A stretch of 43,573 nt of DNA. Source: DASTQL01 sp035462375 (lineage in GTDB: Bacteria > Actinomycetota > Actinomycetes > Jiangellales > Jiangellaceae). Below are positions 31,066 to 39,391 of this stretch, in pieces. The DNA lies in NCBI GenBank assembly GCA_035462375.1, contig DATHUJ010000087.1, positions 1 to 43,573 of the forward strand, read 5' to 3'. Position 1 is the first letter of the stretch. Each line of letters opens with the position of its first letter. The position numbers and the translations under genes are program-made. The notes under the pieces were generated by a model. The model was not told the origin of the DNA. It did no database searches and was given only the letters and a program-made list of their open reading frames with translations.

Positions 31066-32552
31066 CCAACACCGCCGTGGTCGTCCCGACCGTGGGCCGG
31101 CCCAGCCTGCAGGGCCTGCTGACAGCGCTCGCCAGGGGCCGCGGGCCACGTCCGACCGAGGTCGTGGTGGTGGACGACCGGCCCGGCGCGTCCGCCCCCC
31201 TGGTCGCCCTTCCGCCCGGGCTCCCTCCCGTACGGGTGCTCCGCTCCGGCGGGCGCGGGCCGGCGGCCGCCCGCAACCTCGGCTGGCGAAGCGTCCGGAC
31301 GGAGTGGGTCGCCTTCCTCGACGATGACGTCCTGCCCGACTCGGACTGGTTCGAGCGGCTGGCGGCCGACCTCGACGGGCTGCCGGTCGACGTCGCGGGC
31401 AGCCAGGGCCGGCTGACCGTCCCATTACCCACGGACCGACGGCCGACGGACTGGGAACGGTCGACGGCGGGCCTGGAGGGCGCGGCCTGGATCACCGCCG
31501 ACATGGCTTACCGGCGGGAGGCGCTGGCGGTGGTCGGCGGCTTCGACGAGCGGTTCCCGCGCGCCTTCCGGGAGGACGCCGACCTCGCGGTCCGGGTCAA
31601 GGCGACGGGCGCCCGCCTGGTCCGTGGCGATCGACACGTGCTGCACCCCGTGCGCCCGGCCGGCCCGTGGGCCAGCGTGCGGGCCCAGGCCGGCAACGCG
31701 GACGACGTGCTCATGCGGCGGCTGCACGGCCCGGCGTGGCGGGCCCGCGCACAGGCCCCGGCGGGCAGGCGCAACCGCCACCTCGCAGTCACCGCCTGCG
31801 CCGCGCTGGTCCCCCTGCTGGCCACCACCGGTCACCGCCGGCTCGCGGCCGGAACAGCAGCGGCCTGGGCGGTCGGGACCGCCGAGCTCGCCTGGGCACG
31901 CATCGCGCCGGGCCCGCGCAGCCGGGACGAGGTCGCTCGGATGCTCGCCACCAGCGCGGTGCTCCCGGCGGCCGCCACCTGGCACACCCTGCGCGGGCTG
32001 GTAAGGCACCGGCGGGCGGCTGCCTGGTGCGGCGTCCCGGAGGCCGTGCTGCTCGACCGGGACGGGACCCTGGTCCACGACGTCCCGTACAACGGCGAAC
32101 CTGACCGGGTCAGTCCGGTCGAGGGGGCCCGCGAGGCCCTCGACCGGCTCCGCGCGGCGGGGGTCCGGCTCGGGGTGGTCACCAACCAGTCGGGTGTGGC
32201 CCACGGACTGCTCACGCGGGAGCAGGTCGACGCGGTCAACGCGCGGGTGGCGCAGCTCCTCGGTCCCTTCGACACCTGGCAGGTCTGCCCGCACGGGCCC
32301 GATCGGGACTGCGCGTGCCGCAAGCCGGCGCCAGGCATGGTCCAGGCCGCCTGCGCCGACCTGGGCGTGCCACCGGAGCGCTGCGCCCTCGTGGGCGACA
32401 TCGGCGCCGACGTCGAGGCCGCGCTCGCGGCCGGCGCGACGCCCGTGCTGGTACCGACGCGCGTGACCAGGCCGCACGAGGTCGCAGCCGCTCCGCACCG
32501 GGCGGCCGACCTGGCGGCTGCCGTGGACCTGCTGCTGGCCGGTGTCCGATGA
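31062..32552 (+). CDS. GT2 glycosyltransferase fused to HAD heptose-bisphosphate phosphatase (GmhB-like)
   Basis: 496 residues. The GT2 domain (about 1-240) has the fold start TAVVVPTVGRPSLQGLLTAL, RSGGRGPAAARNLGW and metal-binding VAFLDDDVLPDSDW, plus RREALAVVGGFDERFPRAFREDADL. A hydrophobic linker region follows (about 245-315). The HAD-IIIA domain (about 325-490) has nucleophile Asp332 and Asp334 in LLDRDGTLV, VVTNQSGVAHGLL and a zinc loop CPHGPDRDCACRKPAPGM, diagnostic of GmhB (D-glycero-D-manno-heptose bisphosphate 7-phosphatase) and histidinol phosphatase relatives. With GmhA and HldE-like neighbours, GmhB is the natural reading. GTGA and ATGA overlaps join it on both sides. Confidence 0.9.
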   Translation: MTNTAVVVPTVGRPSLQGLLTALARGRGPRPTEVVVVDDRPGASAPLVALPPGLPPVRVLRSGGRGPAAARNLGWRSVRTEWVAFLDDDVLPDSDWFERLAADLDGLPVDVAGSQGRLTVPLPTDRRPTDWERSTAGLEGAAWITADMAYRREALAVVGGFDERFPRAFREDADLAVRVKATGARLVRGDRHVLHPVRPAGPWASVRAQAGNADDVLMRRLHGPAWRARAQAPAGRRNRHLAVTACAALVPLLATTGHRRLAAGTAAAWAVGTAELAWARIAPGPRSRDEVARMLATSAVLPAAATWHTLRGLVRHRRAAAWCGVPEAVLLDRDGTLVHDVPYNGEPDRVSPVEGAREALDRLRAAGVRLGVVTNQSGVAHGLLTREQVDAVNARVAQLLGPFDTWQVCPHGPDRDCACRKPAPGMVQAACADLGVPPERCALVGDIGADVEAALAAGATPVLVPTRVTRPHEVAAAPHRAADLAAAVDLLLAGVR

Positions 32553-33559
32553 CCCGCCGCGTGCTCTGCGTCCGGCTGGACAGCCTCGGTGACGTGCTCG
32601 TCACGGGGCCTGCGGTCCGCGCGGTGGCGGCGGGCGCCGACCACGTCGCGATGCTCGTCGGACCGCTGGGTGCCGAGGCCGCGCGGCTGCTGCCCGGCGT
32701 CGACGAGGTGCACGTCTGGCCCTGCCCGTGGGTGCTGGCCGAGCCGCCCCCGACCACCCGCGGGGACGTCGAGGCCGCGGTCGACCTGGTCGCGTCCACG
32801 GCAGCCGACGATGCGCTCGTCTTCACGTCGTTCCACCAGTCGCCGCTGCCCGCTGCGTTGGTGCTCCGGATGGCCGGCGTCCCCCACGTCGGGGCCATCA
32901 GCGTGGACTACCCAGGCTCCCTGCTGGACGTCCGACACCGGGTCGACGAGGACCTGCCCGAGCCGGAGCGGGCACTGTCGCTCGCCACGGCCTGCGGCTA
33001 CCCCACCCCCGACGACGGCCGCCTGGCCGTTCGGAGGCCGCTGCCCGACGTCCGGCACCTCACCGGGTCCACCCCGTACGTGGTCCTGCACCCGGGAGCT
33101 TCGGTCCCGGCGCGGCGGTGGCCCGGCGAGCGCTTCGCGGCGACCACCCGGAGACTCGCCTCCCGCGGGGTCCGGGTCGTCGTCACCGGGAGCCCCGAGG
33201 AGCGCGAGCTGACCGCACTCGTCGCCGGCGCCGACGGCCTCGACCTCGGCGGCCGGACGAGTCTCGCGGAGACGGCGGCGGTCATCGCCGGCGCGCGGGC
33301 CGTGGTCGTCGGCAACACCGGCCCCGCCCACCTGGCCGCCGCGGTGGGAACGCCCGTGGTCTCTCTCTTCGCCCCCACAGTGCCGGCCGATCGCTGGGCG
33401 CCCTACGGGGTCCCGCGCGTGCTGCTGGGCGACCAGCACGCCGCCTGCCGGGGCAGCCGGGCCCGGACCTGCCCGGTGCCGGGTCACCCGTGCCTGTCCT
33501 CGGTGAACCCGGAGGACGTCGTCGTCGCGCTGGGCCGGTTGCTGGAGGTGGCCGCGTGA
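32549..33559 (+). CDS. GT9 heptosyltransferase-like glycosyltransferase 1
   Basis: 336 residues. The GT-B N-lobe start is MTRRVLCVRLDSLGDVLVTG with the GT9 D-S-LGD motif. The C-lobe has VVLHPGASVPARRWPGERFA, VVVTGSPEERELTALV, then VVVGNTGPAHLAAAVGTPVV and LFAPTVPADRWAPYG. In LPS-producing bacteria this family transfers heptose from ADP-heptose. The C-terminal HAACRGSRARTCPVPGHPCL has a Cys-rich loop common in GT9 enzymes. ATG at 32549 and the stop at 33559 overlap the neighbours. I infer heptosyl transfer from the family and the operon. The acceptor is unknown. Confidence 0.88.
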   Translation: MTRRVLCVRLDSLGDVLVTGPAVRAVAAGADHVAMLVGPLGAEAARLLPGVDEVHVWPCPWVLAEPPPTTRGDVEAAVDLVASTAADDALVFTSFHQSPLPAALVLRMAGVPHVGAISVDYPGSLLDVRHRVDEDLPEPERALSLATACGYPTPDDGRLAVRRPLPDVRHLTGSTPYVVLHPGASVPARRWPGERFAATTRRLASRGVRVVVTGSPEERELTALVAGADGLDLGGRTSLAETAAVIAGARAVVVGNTGPAHLAAAVGTPVVSLFAPTVPADRWAPYGVPRVLLGDQHAACRGSRARTCPVPGHPCLSSVNPEDVVVALGRLLEVAA

Positions 33560-34521
33560 GGATCCTCTTCTGGCACGTCCACGGCTCCTACGCGACGGCC
33601 TTCGTCCAGGGGCACCACGATTACGTGGTCCCGGTCACGCCCGAGCGCGGGCCGGACGGGCTCGGCCGGGCCAGGACCTGGGACTGGCCCCCCTCGGTAC
33701 GGGAGGTGCCCCCCGAGCGGTTGCGCGACGAGGACATCGACGTCGTCGTGGTGCAGCGGCCGCACGAGCTCGCCCTGGTCCGGCGCTGGACCGGACGGGA
33801 GCCCGGCCGCGACCTGCCCGCGGTCTACCTCGAGCACAACACACCCCGGGGTGACGTCCCCTCGACCCGACACCCGCTCGCCGACCGGACCGACGTCCCG
33901 ATCGTCCACGTCACGCACTTCAACGCCCTCTTCTGGGACAACGGACGTGCTCCCGTACGGGTGGTGGAGCACGGCGTCGTCGACCCGGGCGAGCTCTGGA
34001 CCGGCGAGCTGGAGCGGGCGGCCGTCGTCGTGAACGAGCCGGTACGGCGGGGACGGGTCGTCGGCGCCGACCTGCTGGCCGGCCTGAGCGCCGCCGCGCC
34101 GCTCGACGTCTACGGCATGGGGCTCACCGGCCTGCACGAGCGGTGGGGCTGCGTCCCGATGTCGGTCTCGCTGCACGAAGACCTGCCGCAGCACCGACTG
34201 CACGCCGAGCTCGCCCGCCGCCGCGTCTACGTGCACCCGGTCCGGTGGACGTCGCTCGGGCTGTCCCTGCTCGAGGCGATGCACCTCGGCATGCCGGTGG
34301 CCGCCCTGGGCACGACCGAGGTGGTCGACGCGGTACCGCCGGAGGCCGGGTGCGTCACCACCGACCCCGCACGGCTGGGGCGTGCCGTCCAGGACCTCGT
34401 CCGCGACCACGACGCGGCCCGGGTCGCCGGCAAGGCGGCCCGGGCGGCCGCGCTCGACAGGTACTCGCTGGACCGGTTCCTCGCGGGCTGGGACGGCCTA
34501 CTCCAGGAGGTGATCCGATGA
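33556..34521 (+). CDS. GT-B glycosyltransferase (GT1/GT4-like)
   Basis: 321 residues. The N-terminus (M)RILFWHVHGSYATAFVQGHH is unusual but begins with a Rossmann-type strand. A middle part reads DIDVVVVQRPHELALVRRWT, VYLEHNTPRGDVPSTRHPLA, then IVHVTHFNALFWDNGRAPVR and VVEHGVVDP. The donor-binding C-lobe has VHPVRWTSLGLSLLEAMHLGMPVA, a variant of the E-x7-E region. Its donor and acceptor are unknown. GTG at 33556 is GTGA-coupled to the previous gene, and its stop overlaps the next ATG. Confidence 0.8.
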   Translation: MRILFWHVHGSYATAFVQGHHDYVVPVTPERGPDGLGRARTWDWPPSVREVPPERLRDEDIDVVVVQRPHELALVRRWTGREPGRDLPAVYLEHNTPRGDVPSTRHPLADRTDVPIVHVTHFNALFWDNGRAPVRVVEHGVVDPGELWTGELERAAVVVNEPVRRGRVVGADLLAGLSAAAPLDVYGMGLTGLHERWGCVPMSVSLHEDLPQHRLHAELARRRVYVHPVRWTSLGLSLLEAMHLGMPVAALGTTEVVDAVPPEAGCVTTDPARLGRAVQDLVRDHDAARVAGKAARAAALDRYSLDRFLAGWDGLLQEVIR

Positions 34522-35732
34522 AGGTCTCGGTGGTCTCGGAGCACGCGAGCCCGCTGGCCGCGATCGGGGGTGTCGACGCCGGGGGGCAGAACGTCCACGT
34601 CGCGCAGCTGGCCGGCGCCCTCGCCCGACGTGGCCACGACGTGACCGTCTACACCCGGCGGGACGACCCACGCCTGCCCGGCCTCGTGGAGACCGCGGCC
34701 GGCTACGCGGTGCGCCACGTGCGTGCCGGACCTGCGGCCGCGGTGCCGAAGGACGAGCTGCTGCCGTACATGGCGGAGTTCGCGACCGAGCTGGCAGCCG
34801 ACTGGTCGGTCCGGCACCCCGACGTCGCCCACGCGCACTTCTGGATGAGCGGCACCGCCTCGGTGGCCGCCGGCGCGGCCACCGGGATCCCCGTCGTGCA
34901 GACCTACCACGCCCTCGGCACCGTCAAGCGCCGGCACCAGGGCCGCGTGGACACCAGCCCGCCGGAGCGGATCGCGATCGAGCGCCGGGTCGGCCGGTCC
35001 GTCGCCCGGGTGGTCGCAACCTGCTCGGACGAGGTGCGGGAGCTGGCCCGGATGTCCGTCCCCCGGCACCGGGTCACGGTCGTGCCCTGCGGCGTGGACG
35101 TCCGGCAGTTCACCCCGGGCCCGGGCGGGCGCGTGCCCGGCGGCCCGCGCCGGCTGCTCGTGGTCGGCCGGTTGGTGGAGCGCAAGGGCGTCGCCGACGT
35201 CATCCGGGCGATGCCGCGCCTGCCCGGCGTGGAGCTGGTAGTGGCAGGCGGACCACCCGCCGACGGCCTGCCGGTCGATCCGGAGGCCGTCCGCCTGCAG
35301 CGCACCGCCGAGGAGTGCGGTGTGGCCGACCGGGTCCGGCTGCTCGGGCAGGTCGGCCGGGCCGCGATGCCCGCGCTGATGCGATCAGCCGACGTCGTCG
35401 TGGCCGTGCCCTGGTACGAGCCGTTCGGCATCGTGCCGCTCGAGGCCATGGCCTGCGGACGACCGGTCGTCGCCTCCGCGGTCGGCGGGCTCACCGACAC
35501 GGTCGTCGACGGGGTCACGGGCCTGCTGGTCCCGCCACAGGACCCGAGAACACTGACGGCGGTGCTGCGCGACCTGCTCGACTCGCCCGGGCTACGGGCG
35601 CGGCTGGGCCGGGCCGGGCTGGCGCGGGCCCGCACGCACTACACCTGGGAGCAGGTCGCCGCCCGGACCGAGGCGGTCTACGAGGAGGTCCGCCGCGAGG
35701 CTGCGGACCGCATGCTGGGGGCTCCGGCATGA
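34518..35732 (+). CDS. GT4-family glycosyltransferase
   Basis: 404 residues. The start MKVSVVSEHASPLAAIGGVD continues into AGGQNVHVAQLAGALARRGH, the acceptor-loop form of GT4 sucrose-phosphate-synthase-like enzymes. The middle has HAHFWMSGTAS and VVQTYHALGTVKRRHQG. The nucleotide-sugar binding lobe has VVPCGVDVRQFTPG, LLVVGRLVERKGVADVIRAM and VPWYEPFGIVPLEAMACGRP (E-x7-E). The donor probably differs from the GT9 enzymes. The substrate is not deducible. It is coupled by ATGA on both sides. Confidence 0.88.
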   Translation: MKVSVVSEHASPLAAIGGVDAGGQNVHVAQLAGALARRGHDVTVYTRRDDPRLPGLVETAAGYAVRHVRAGPAAAVPKDELLPYMAEFATELAADWSVRHPDVAHAHFWMSGTASVAAGAATGIPVVQTYHALGTVKRRHQGRVDTSPPERIAIERRVGRSVARVVATCSDEVRELARMSVPRHRVTVVPCGVDVRQFTPGPGGRVPGGPRRLLVVGRLVERKGVADVIRAMPRLPGVELVVAGGPPADGLPVDPEAVRLQRTAEECGVADRVRLLGQVGRAAMPALMRSADVVVAVPWYEPFGIVPLEAMACGRPVVASAVGGLTDTVVDGVTGLLVPPQDPRTLTAVLRDLLDSPGLRARLGRAGLARARTHYTWEQVAARTEAVYEEVRREAADRMLGAPA

Positions 35733-36331
35733 CCACGACCCCCCGGGGTGACGAGCACGTCGCCGCCCTCGCCGACGCACTCGGCTCCTTCGCCGCCTGC
35801 GCCAGTACGGCGGACCGCTGGGGCACCGCACTGCGCCCGCTCCTCGAGGGCGGCGCGCGGCTGCTGGCCGCCGGCAACGGCGGCAGCGCGGCCCAGGCCC
35901 AGCACCTGACGGCCGAGCTGGTGGGCCGCTACCGCGAGGACCGGCCGCCGTTCTCCGGCATCTGCCTGACTGCCGAGACCTCCGCCCTGACGGCGATCGT
36001 CAACGACTACCCACCCGACGAGCTCTACGCGCGCCAGGTCGAGGCGCACGGCCGGCCGGGGGACGTCCTCGTCCTCATGTCCACCAGTGGCCGGAGCCCG
36101 AACGTGGTCGCCGCCGCCCGGCGCGGTCGCTCCCTGGGGCTGCGGGTGTGGGCGTTGACCGGACCTTCGCCCAACCCCCTCGCCGCGGCCGCGGACGAGG
36201 CGTTGTGCGTCGAGTCCCCCTGGACCGCGACGGTCCAGGAGCTGCACCTGGTGGCGCTCCACATGCTGTGCGCGGCGTTCGACCATGCGCTGGCCGCCGC
36301 GGACCGGCGACGTGTCCGGGAGCCCGCGTGA
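35729..36331 (+). CDS. gmhA: GmhA-like sedoheptulose-7-phosphate isomerase (SIS domain)
   Basis: 200 residues with the SIS fold: LLAAGNGGSAAQAQHLTAEL, then VGRYREDRPPFSGICLTAET, SALTAIVNDYPPDELYARQV, VLVLMSTSGRSPNVVAAARR and the C-terminal TVQELHLVALHMLC. The NGGSA and STSGRS phosphate loops, the acidic ETSA region and the Q-x2-H helix are those of GmhA. Gamma-proteobacterial GmhA converts sedoheptulose 7-phosphate to D-glycero-D-manno-heptose 7-phosphate. The next gene encodes the following kinase step. ATG at 35729 overlaps the previous stop. Confidence 0.9.
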   Translation: MTTTPRGDEHVAALADALGSFAACASTADRWGTALRPLLEGGARLLAAGNGGSAAQAQHLTAELVGRYREDRPPFSGICLTAETSALTAIVNDYPPDELYARQVEAHGRPGDVLVLMSTSGRSPNVVAAARRGRSLGLRVWALTGPSPNPLAAAADEALCVESPWTATVQELHLVALHMLCAAFDHALAAADRRRVREPA

Positions 36332-37692
36332 CGGCCCGCCCGCTCGTCGTCGTCGTCGGCGACGTCCTGCTCGACGTGGACACCGTCGGCTCGGTCGACC
36401 GGCTCTGCCCGGACGCCCCGGCCCCCGTCGTCGAGGTCGCCTCGGAGCGGCGCCGGGCCGGCGGGGCCGGGCTCGCCGCAGCCTTCGCCGCCGAGGACGG
36501 GTGCGAGGTCGTGCTCGTCTGCCCGCTCGCCGACGACCCGGCCGCGGCCGAGGTGGCCGCCCTGCTCCGGCCCGGCGTGACCGTCCTGCCGTTGCCCGCC
36601 CGCGGGTCGACACCCGTCAAGCACCGGGTGATGGCCGGCGACCGGGGCCTGGTCCGCATCGACTCCGGCGCCGGGGCCGTTCCCGACGGCGGGGTCCCAC
36701 CTCCGGTGCGGGCGCTGCTGATGCGCGCGGACGCCGTCCTGGTCTCGGACTACGGGCGCGGCACGACGGCGGACCCGGCGGTCCGGGAGCTGCTCGCCGA
36801 GGCTGCGACCCGGCGGGCGGTCGTCTGGGACCCGCATCCTCGCGGGGCTCCCCCCGTCGCAGGCACCCGGCTGGCGACCCCGAACGCGGCAGAGGCCGCA
36901 GCGACCAGCGAGCTGCCGGGCACGGGCTTGACAGCAGTGGGCGCCCAGGCGGACGAGCTCTTCCGCCGGTGGTCCGTCGGTGCCGTCGCGGTCACCCTCG
37001 GCGCACGGGGGGCCCTGCTCTCGCACGGGGACGGCGTGCCCACCCTCGTCCCCGCCCGGCCCGTGCACGGTCTCGATCCCTGCGGCGCGGGCGACCGCTT
37101 CGCCTCCCGGGCCGCCGTACGGCTGGCCGAGGGGGCGGTGGTGTCGGAGGCCGTGGAGGCGGCCGTGGAGGCGGCGACGCACTTCGTCGCTTCCGGTGGG
37201 CCGTCGGCCGTCGGCGAGGGCGCCGCGGATGCGACGCTCGATCAGGTCCGCGCCCGTGGGGGCACCGTCGTCGCGACCGGCGGCTGCTTCGACCTGCTGC
37301 ACGCCGGGCACGTGGCGACGCTCCAGGCCGCCCGACGGCTCGGCGACTGCCTGGTGGTCTGCCTCAACTCCGATGCGTCCGTCCGACGGCTCAAGGGGGC
37401 CCCCCGCCCGCTCGTGCCGGTGTCGGACCGCACCCGCGTGCTCGAGGCACTCGCGTGCGTCGACACGGTCGTCGTCTTCGACGAGGACACCCCCGAGGAG
37501 GCCCTGCGCCGGATCCGGCCCGACGTCTGGGTCAAGGGCGGCGACTACGCCGGAGCCCGCCTGCCGGAGCAGGTCGTCCTCGCCGAGTGGGGCGGCCAGG
37601 CGGTCGCCCTCCCCTACCTGGACGGCCGCTCCAGCACGCGCCTGGCCCGGGCCGCCGCTCACCTACCCGACCGACCGAGGAGAACCCGATGA
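36328..37692 (+). CDS. hldE: HldE-like bifunctional heptose kinase/nucleotidyltransferase
   Basis: 454 residues. The PfkB-type kinase domain (about 5-300) has VVVVGDVLLDVDTVGSVDRL, APAPVVEVASERRRAGGAGL, then VSDYGRGTTADPAV and the catalytic GLDPCGAGDRF with Asp256. The nucleotidyltransferase domain (about 312-445) has VATGGCFDLLHAGHVATL (HxGH at 325-328), LNSDASVRRLKGAPRPLVPV and RIRPDVWVKGGDYAGARLPE, the RfaE2/HldE signature. It would phosphorylate heptose 7-phosphate at C1 and later adenylylate heptose 1-phosphate to ADP-heptose. GTG at 36328 and a stop overlapping the next ATG show coupling. Confidence 0.9.
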   Translation: MTARPLVVVVGDVLLDVDTVGSVDRLCPDAPAPVVEVASERRRAGGAGLAAAFAAEDGCEVVLVCPLADDPAAAEVAALLRPGVTVLPLPARGSTPVKHRVMAGDRGLVRIDSGAGAVPDGGVPPPVRALLMRADAVLVSDYGRGTTADPAVRELLAEAATRRAVVWDPHPRGAPPVAGTRLATPNAAEAAATSELPGTGLTAVGAQADELFRRWSVGAVAVTLGARGALLSHGDGVPTLVPARPVHGLDPCGAGDRFASRAAVRLAEGAVVSEAVEAAVEAATHFVASGGPSAVGEGAADATLDQVRARGGTVVATGGCFDLLHAGHVATLQAARRLGDCLVVCLNSDASVRRLKGAPRPLVPVSDRTRVLEALACVDTVVVFDEDTPEEALRRIRPDVWVKGGDYAGARLPEQVVLAEWGGQAVALPYLDGRSSTRLARAAAHLPDRPRRTR

Positions 37693-38378
37693 ACGACCTC
37701 CCCGACCGCGTTCTCGTCACCGGAGGAGCATCCGGCCTGGGCCGCGCCGTCGTCGAGGCACTGCGAGCGCGAGGATCGACCGCGGTCTGCCTCGACCGCG
37801 CCGTGCCCGAGGACGGCGGGGACCACGAGGTCGTCGACCTCGTGGACTCCCGGGCCGCCGAGGCCTCGGTACGGCGGGCGGCCGAGCGGCTGGGCGGGCT
37901 GGACGCCGTCGTCACCGCGGCGGGCACCGACCGCTGTGGCCGCCTCGCGGACGTGCCAGGGGAGGACTGGGACCGCGTGGTCCTGGTCAACCTGCTGGGC
38001 ACGGCCGCGGTGGTACGGGCAGCCATGCCGCACCTCGAACGCTCCCACGGACGCGTCGTCACCGTGGCCTCGACACTCGGCGTCCGGGCGCTCAGCGACG
38101 CCACCGCCTACTGCGCGTCGAAGTTCGGCGTCGTCGGCTTCACCCGCGCGCTGGTCGCCGAGACCCAGGGTCGTGTCGGCGTGACGCTCCTGCTGCCCGG
38201 CGGGATGCAGACGGCTTTCTTCGACGGGCGGGACGAGCAGTACAAGCCCGGTCCCGACGCCAAGCTCAACCGGCCGGAGGACGTCGCCGAGACCGTGGTC
38301 TTCGCCCTCTCGCAGCCACCGGGGTGCGAGCTGCGGGAGGTCCTGGTGGCACCGTCGGTCGAGGGGTCGTGGCCCTGA
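37689..38378 (+). CDS. short-chain dehydrogenase/reductase in heptose operon
   Basis: 229 residues of the classical SDR type: cofactor motif VLVTGGASGLGRAVVEALRA, Asp in VVDLVDSRAAE, AVVTAAGTDRCG, then VVTVASTLGVRALSDATAYC and YCASKFGVVGFTRALV with Tyr-x3-Lys. The C-terminal VTLLLPGGMQTAFFDGRDEQ is a substrate loop. It is not an HldD-type epimerase, which belongs to the extended SDR family, so it may oxidise or reduce a heptose or nucleotide-heptose intermediate. ATGA with hldE; the next gene begins 10 bases before its stop. Confidence 0.85.
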   Translation: MNDLPDRVLVTGGASGLGRAVVEALRARGSTAVCLDRAVPEDGGDHEVVDLVDSRAAEASVRRAAERLGGLDAVVTAAGTDRCGRLADVPGEDWDRVVLVNLLGTAAVVRAAMPHLERSHGRVVTVASTLGVRALSDATAYCASKFGVVGFTRALVAETQGRVGVTLLLPGGMQTAFFDGRDEQYKPGPDAKLNRPEDVAETVVFALSQPPGCELREVLVAPSVEGSWP

Positions 38379-39352
38379 GCCGCCCGACGGTCCTGGTCCT
38401 GCGCGCCCTCGGGCTGGGCGACCTGCTGACGGCGGTCCCGGCGCTGCGGGGGGTGCGTCGGGCGCTGCCGCGGCACCGGGTGGTGCTGGCCACACCGGCC
38501 CCGCTGGCTCCGCTGGCCCTCCTGAGCGGCGCGGTCGACGAGGTGCTGGACGCGCGCGGGCTCGAGCCGCTCGACGGCCGGTGCCCTCCCCCGGCCGTCG
38601 CGGTCGACCTCCACGGCCGCGGGCCGCAGAGCCACCGGGTCCTGCAGTGGACCCGGCCGGGCCGACTCGTCGCCTTCGGCTGCCCCGAGGCCGGCGTGGC
38701 CGGTCCGCAGTGGCGGGACGGGGAGCACGAGGTCGCCCGCTGGTGCCGCCTCGTGCGCGACGCCCTGGGCGGGTGCCCCGATGCCCGCGATCTGCAGCTG
38801 CCCGCACCCGGACGTCCTGCCCCGGTGGAGCGTGCGGTGGTGGTGCACCCGGGCGCGGCGTACCCCAGCCGGCGCTGGCCGCCCGAGCGCTTCGCTGCCG
38901 TGGCGCGGGCGCTGGCCGCGGACGGGGAGCGAGTGGTCGTGAGCGGCACCGCTGCGGAGCGTCCGCTGGCCGATGTGGTCGCCCGGCTCGCGGGACTGCC
39001 GCCGGCAGCTGTCCTGGCGGGGCGGACCGCCGTCGAGGAGATGGCCGCCTTGGTGGCGCGGGCCCGGCTCGTCGTCTGCGGGGACACCGGCACTGCCCAC
39101 CTGGCGTCGGCCTTCGGCACGCCGTCGGTCGTGCTCTACGGTCCGGTGTCGCCGGCTGTGTGGGGCCCGCCCGCCCGTCCGCAGCACCTCATCGTCGAGG
39201 TGGGCGCCGGGCACGGCGACCCGTGGGGCGACCGGCCCGACCCAGCCCTGCTCCGGATCTCCGTCCTCCGTGTCCTGGCCGCGGCGAGGACCCTCCTGGA
39301 CCGGCCGGCGGCCGGGCTCAGCGGCTCTCGGTCGTCGCGATCCCGTCGATGA
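38369..39352 (+). CDS. GT9 heptosyltransferase-like glycosyltransferase 2
   Basis: 327 residues. The GT9 N-lobe start PTVLVLRALGLGDLLTAVPA is followed by LRGVRRALPRHRVVLATPAP. AVAVDLHGRGPQSHRVLQWT is the strand-and-loop typical of the family. The C-lobe has VVVHPGAAYPSRRWPPERFA, VVVSGTAAERPLADVVARLA and VVCGDTGTAHLASAFGTPSV. GTG at 38369 overlaps the SDR gene by 10 bases. It is the last gene of the operon and transcription converges on the SDR-SRPBCC gene after 39 bases. Two GT9 enzymes in one operon suggest two successive heptosyl transfers, or that one uses a different donor. Confidence 0.88.
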   Translation: MALSRPTVLVLRALGLGDLLTAVPALRGVRRALPRHRVVLATPAPLAPLALLSGAVDEVLDARGLEPLDGRCPPPAVAVDLHGRGPQSHRVLQWTRPGRLVAFGCPEAGVAGPQWRDGEHEVARWCRLVRDALGGCPDARDLQLPAPGRPAPVERAVVVHPGAAYPSRRWPPERFAAVARALAADGERVVVSGTAAERPLADVVARLAGLPPAAVLAGRTAVEEMAALVARARLVVCGDTGTAHLASAFGTPSVVLYGPVSPAVWGPPARPQHLIVEVGAGHGDPWGDRPDPALLRISVLRVLAAARTLLDRPAAGLSGSRSSRSRR

Positions 39353-39391
39353 TGTAGCGCTGCGGAGGCGGTCGAGCTCCCCGGCTGCGGC

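Noticed and set aside
29260..31425. A 721-residue minus-strand open frame opposite the carbamoyltransferase gene
   Set aside because: Composition is arginine/glycine/alanine-rich with no domain. The plus strand there encodes a full carbamoyltransferase with correct motifs, so this is a GC-rich shadow.
36285..38378. A 697-residue plus-strand open frame across hldE and the SDR gene
   Set aside because: Only its last 230 residues are real (the SDR). The rest is in the wrong frame relative to hldE and reads as Arg/Pro repeats.
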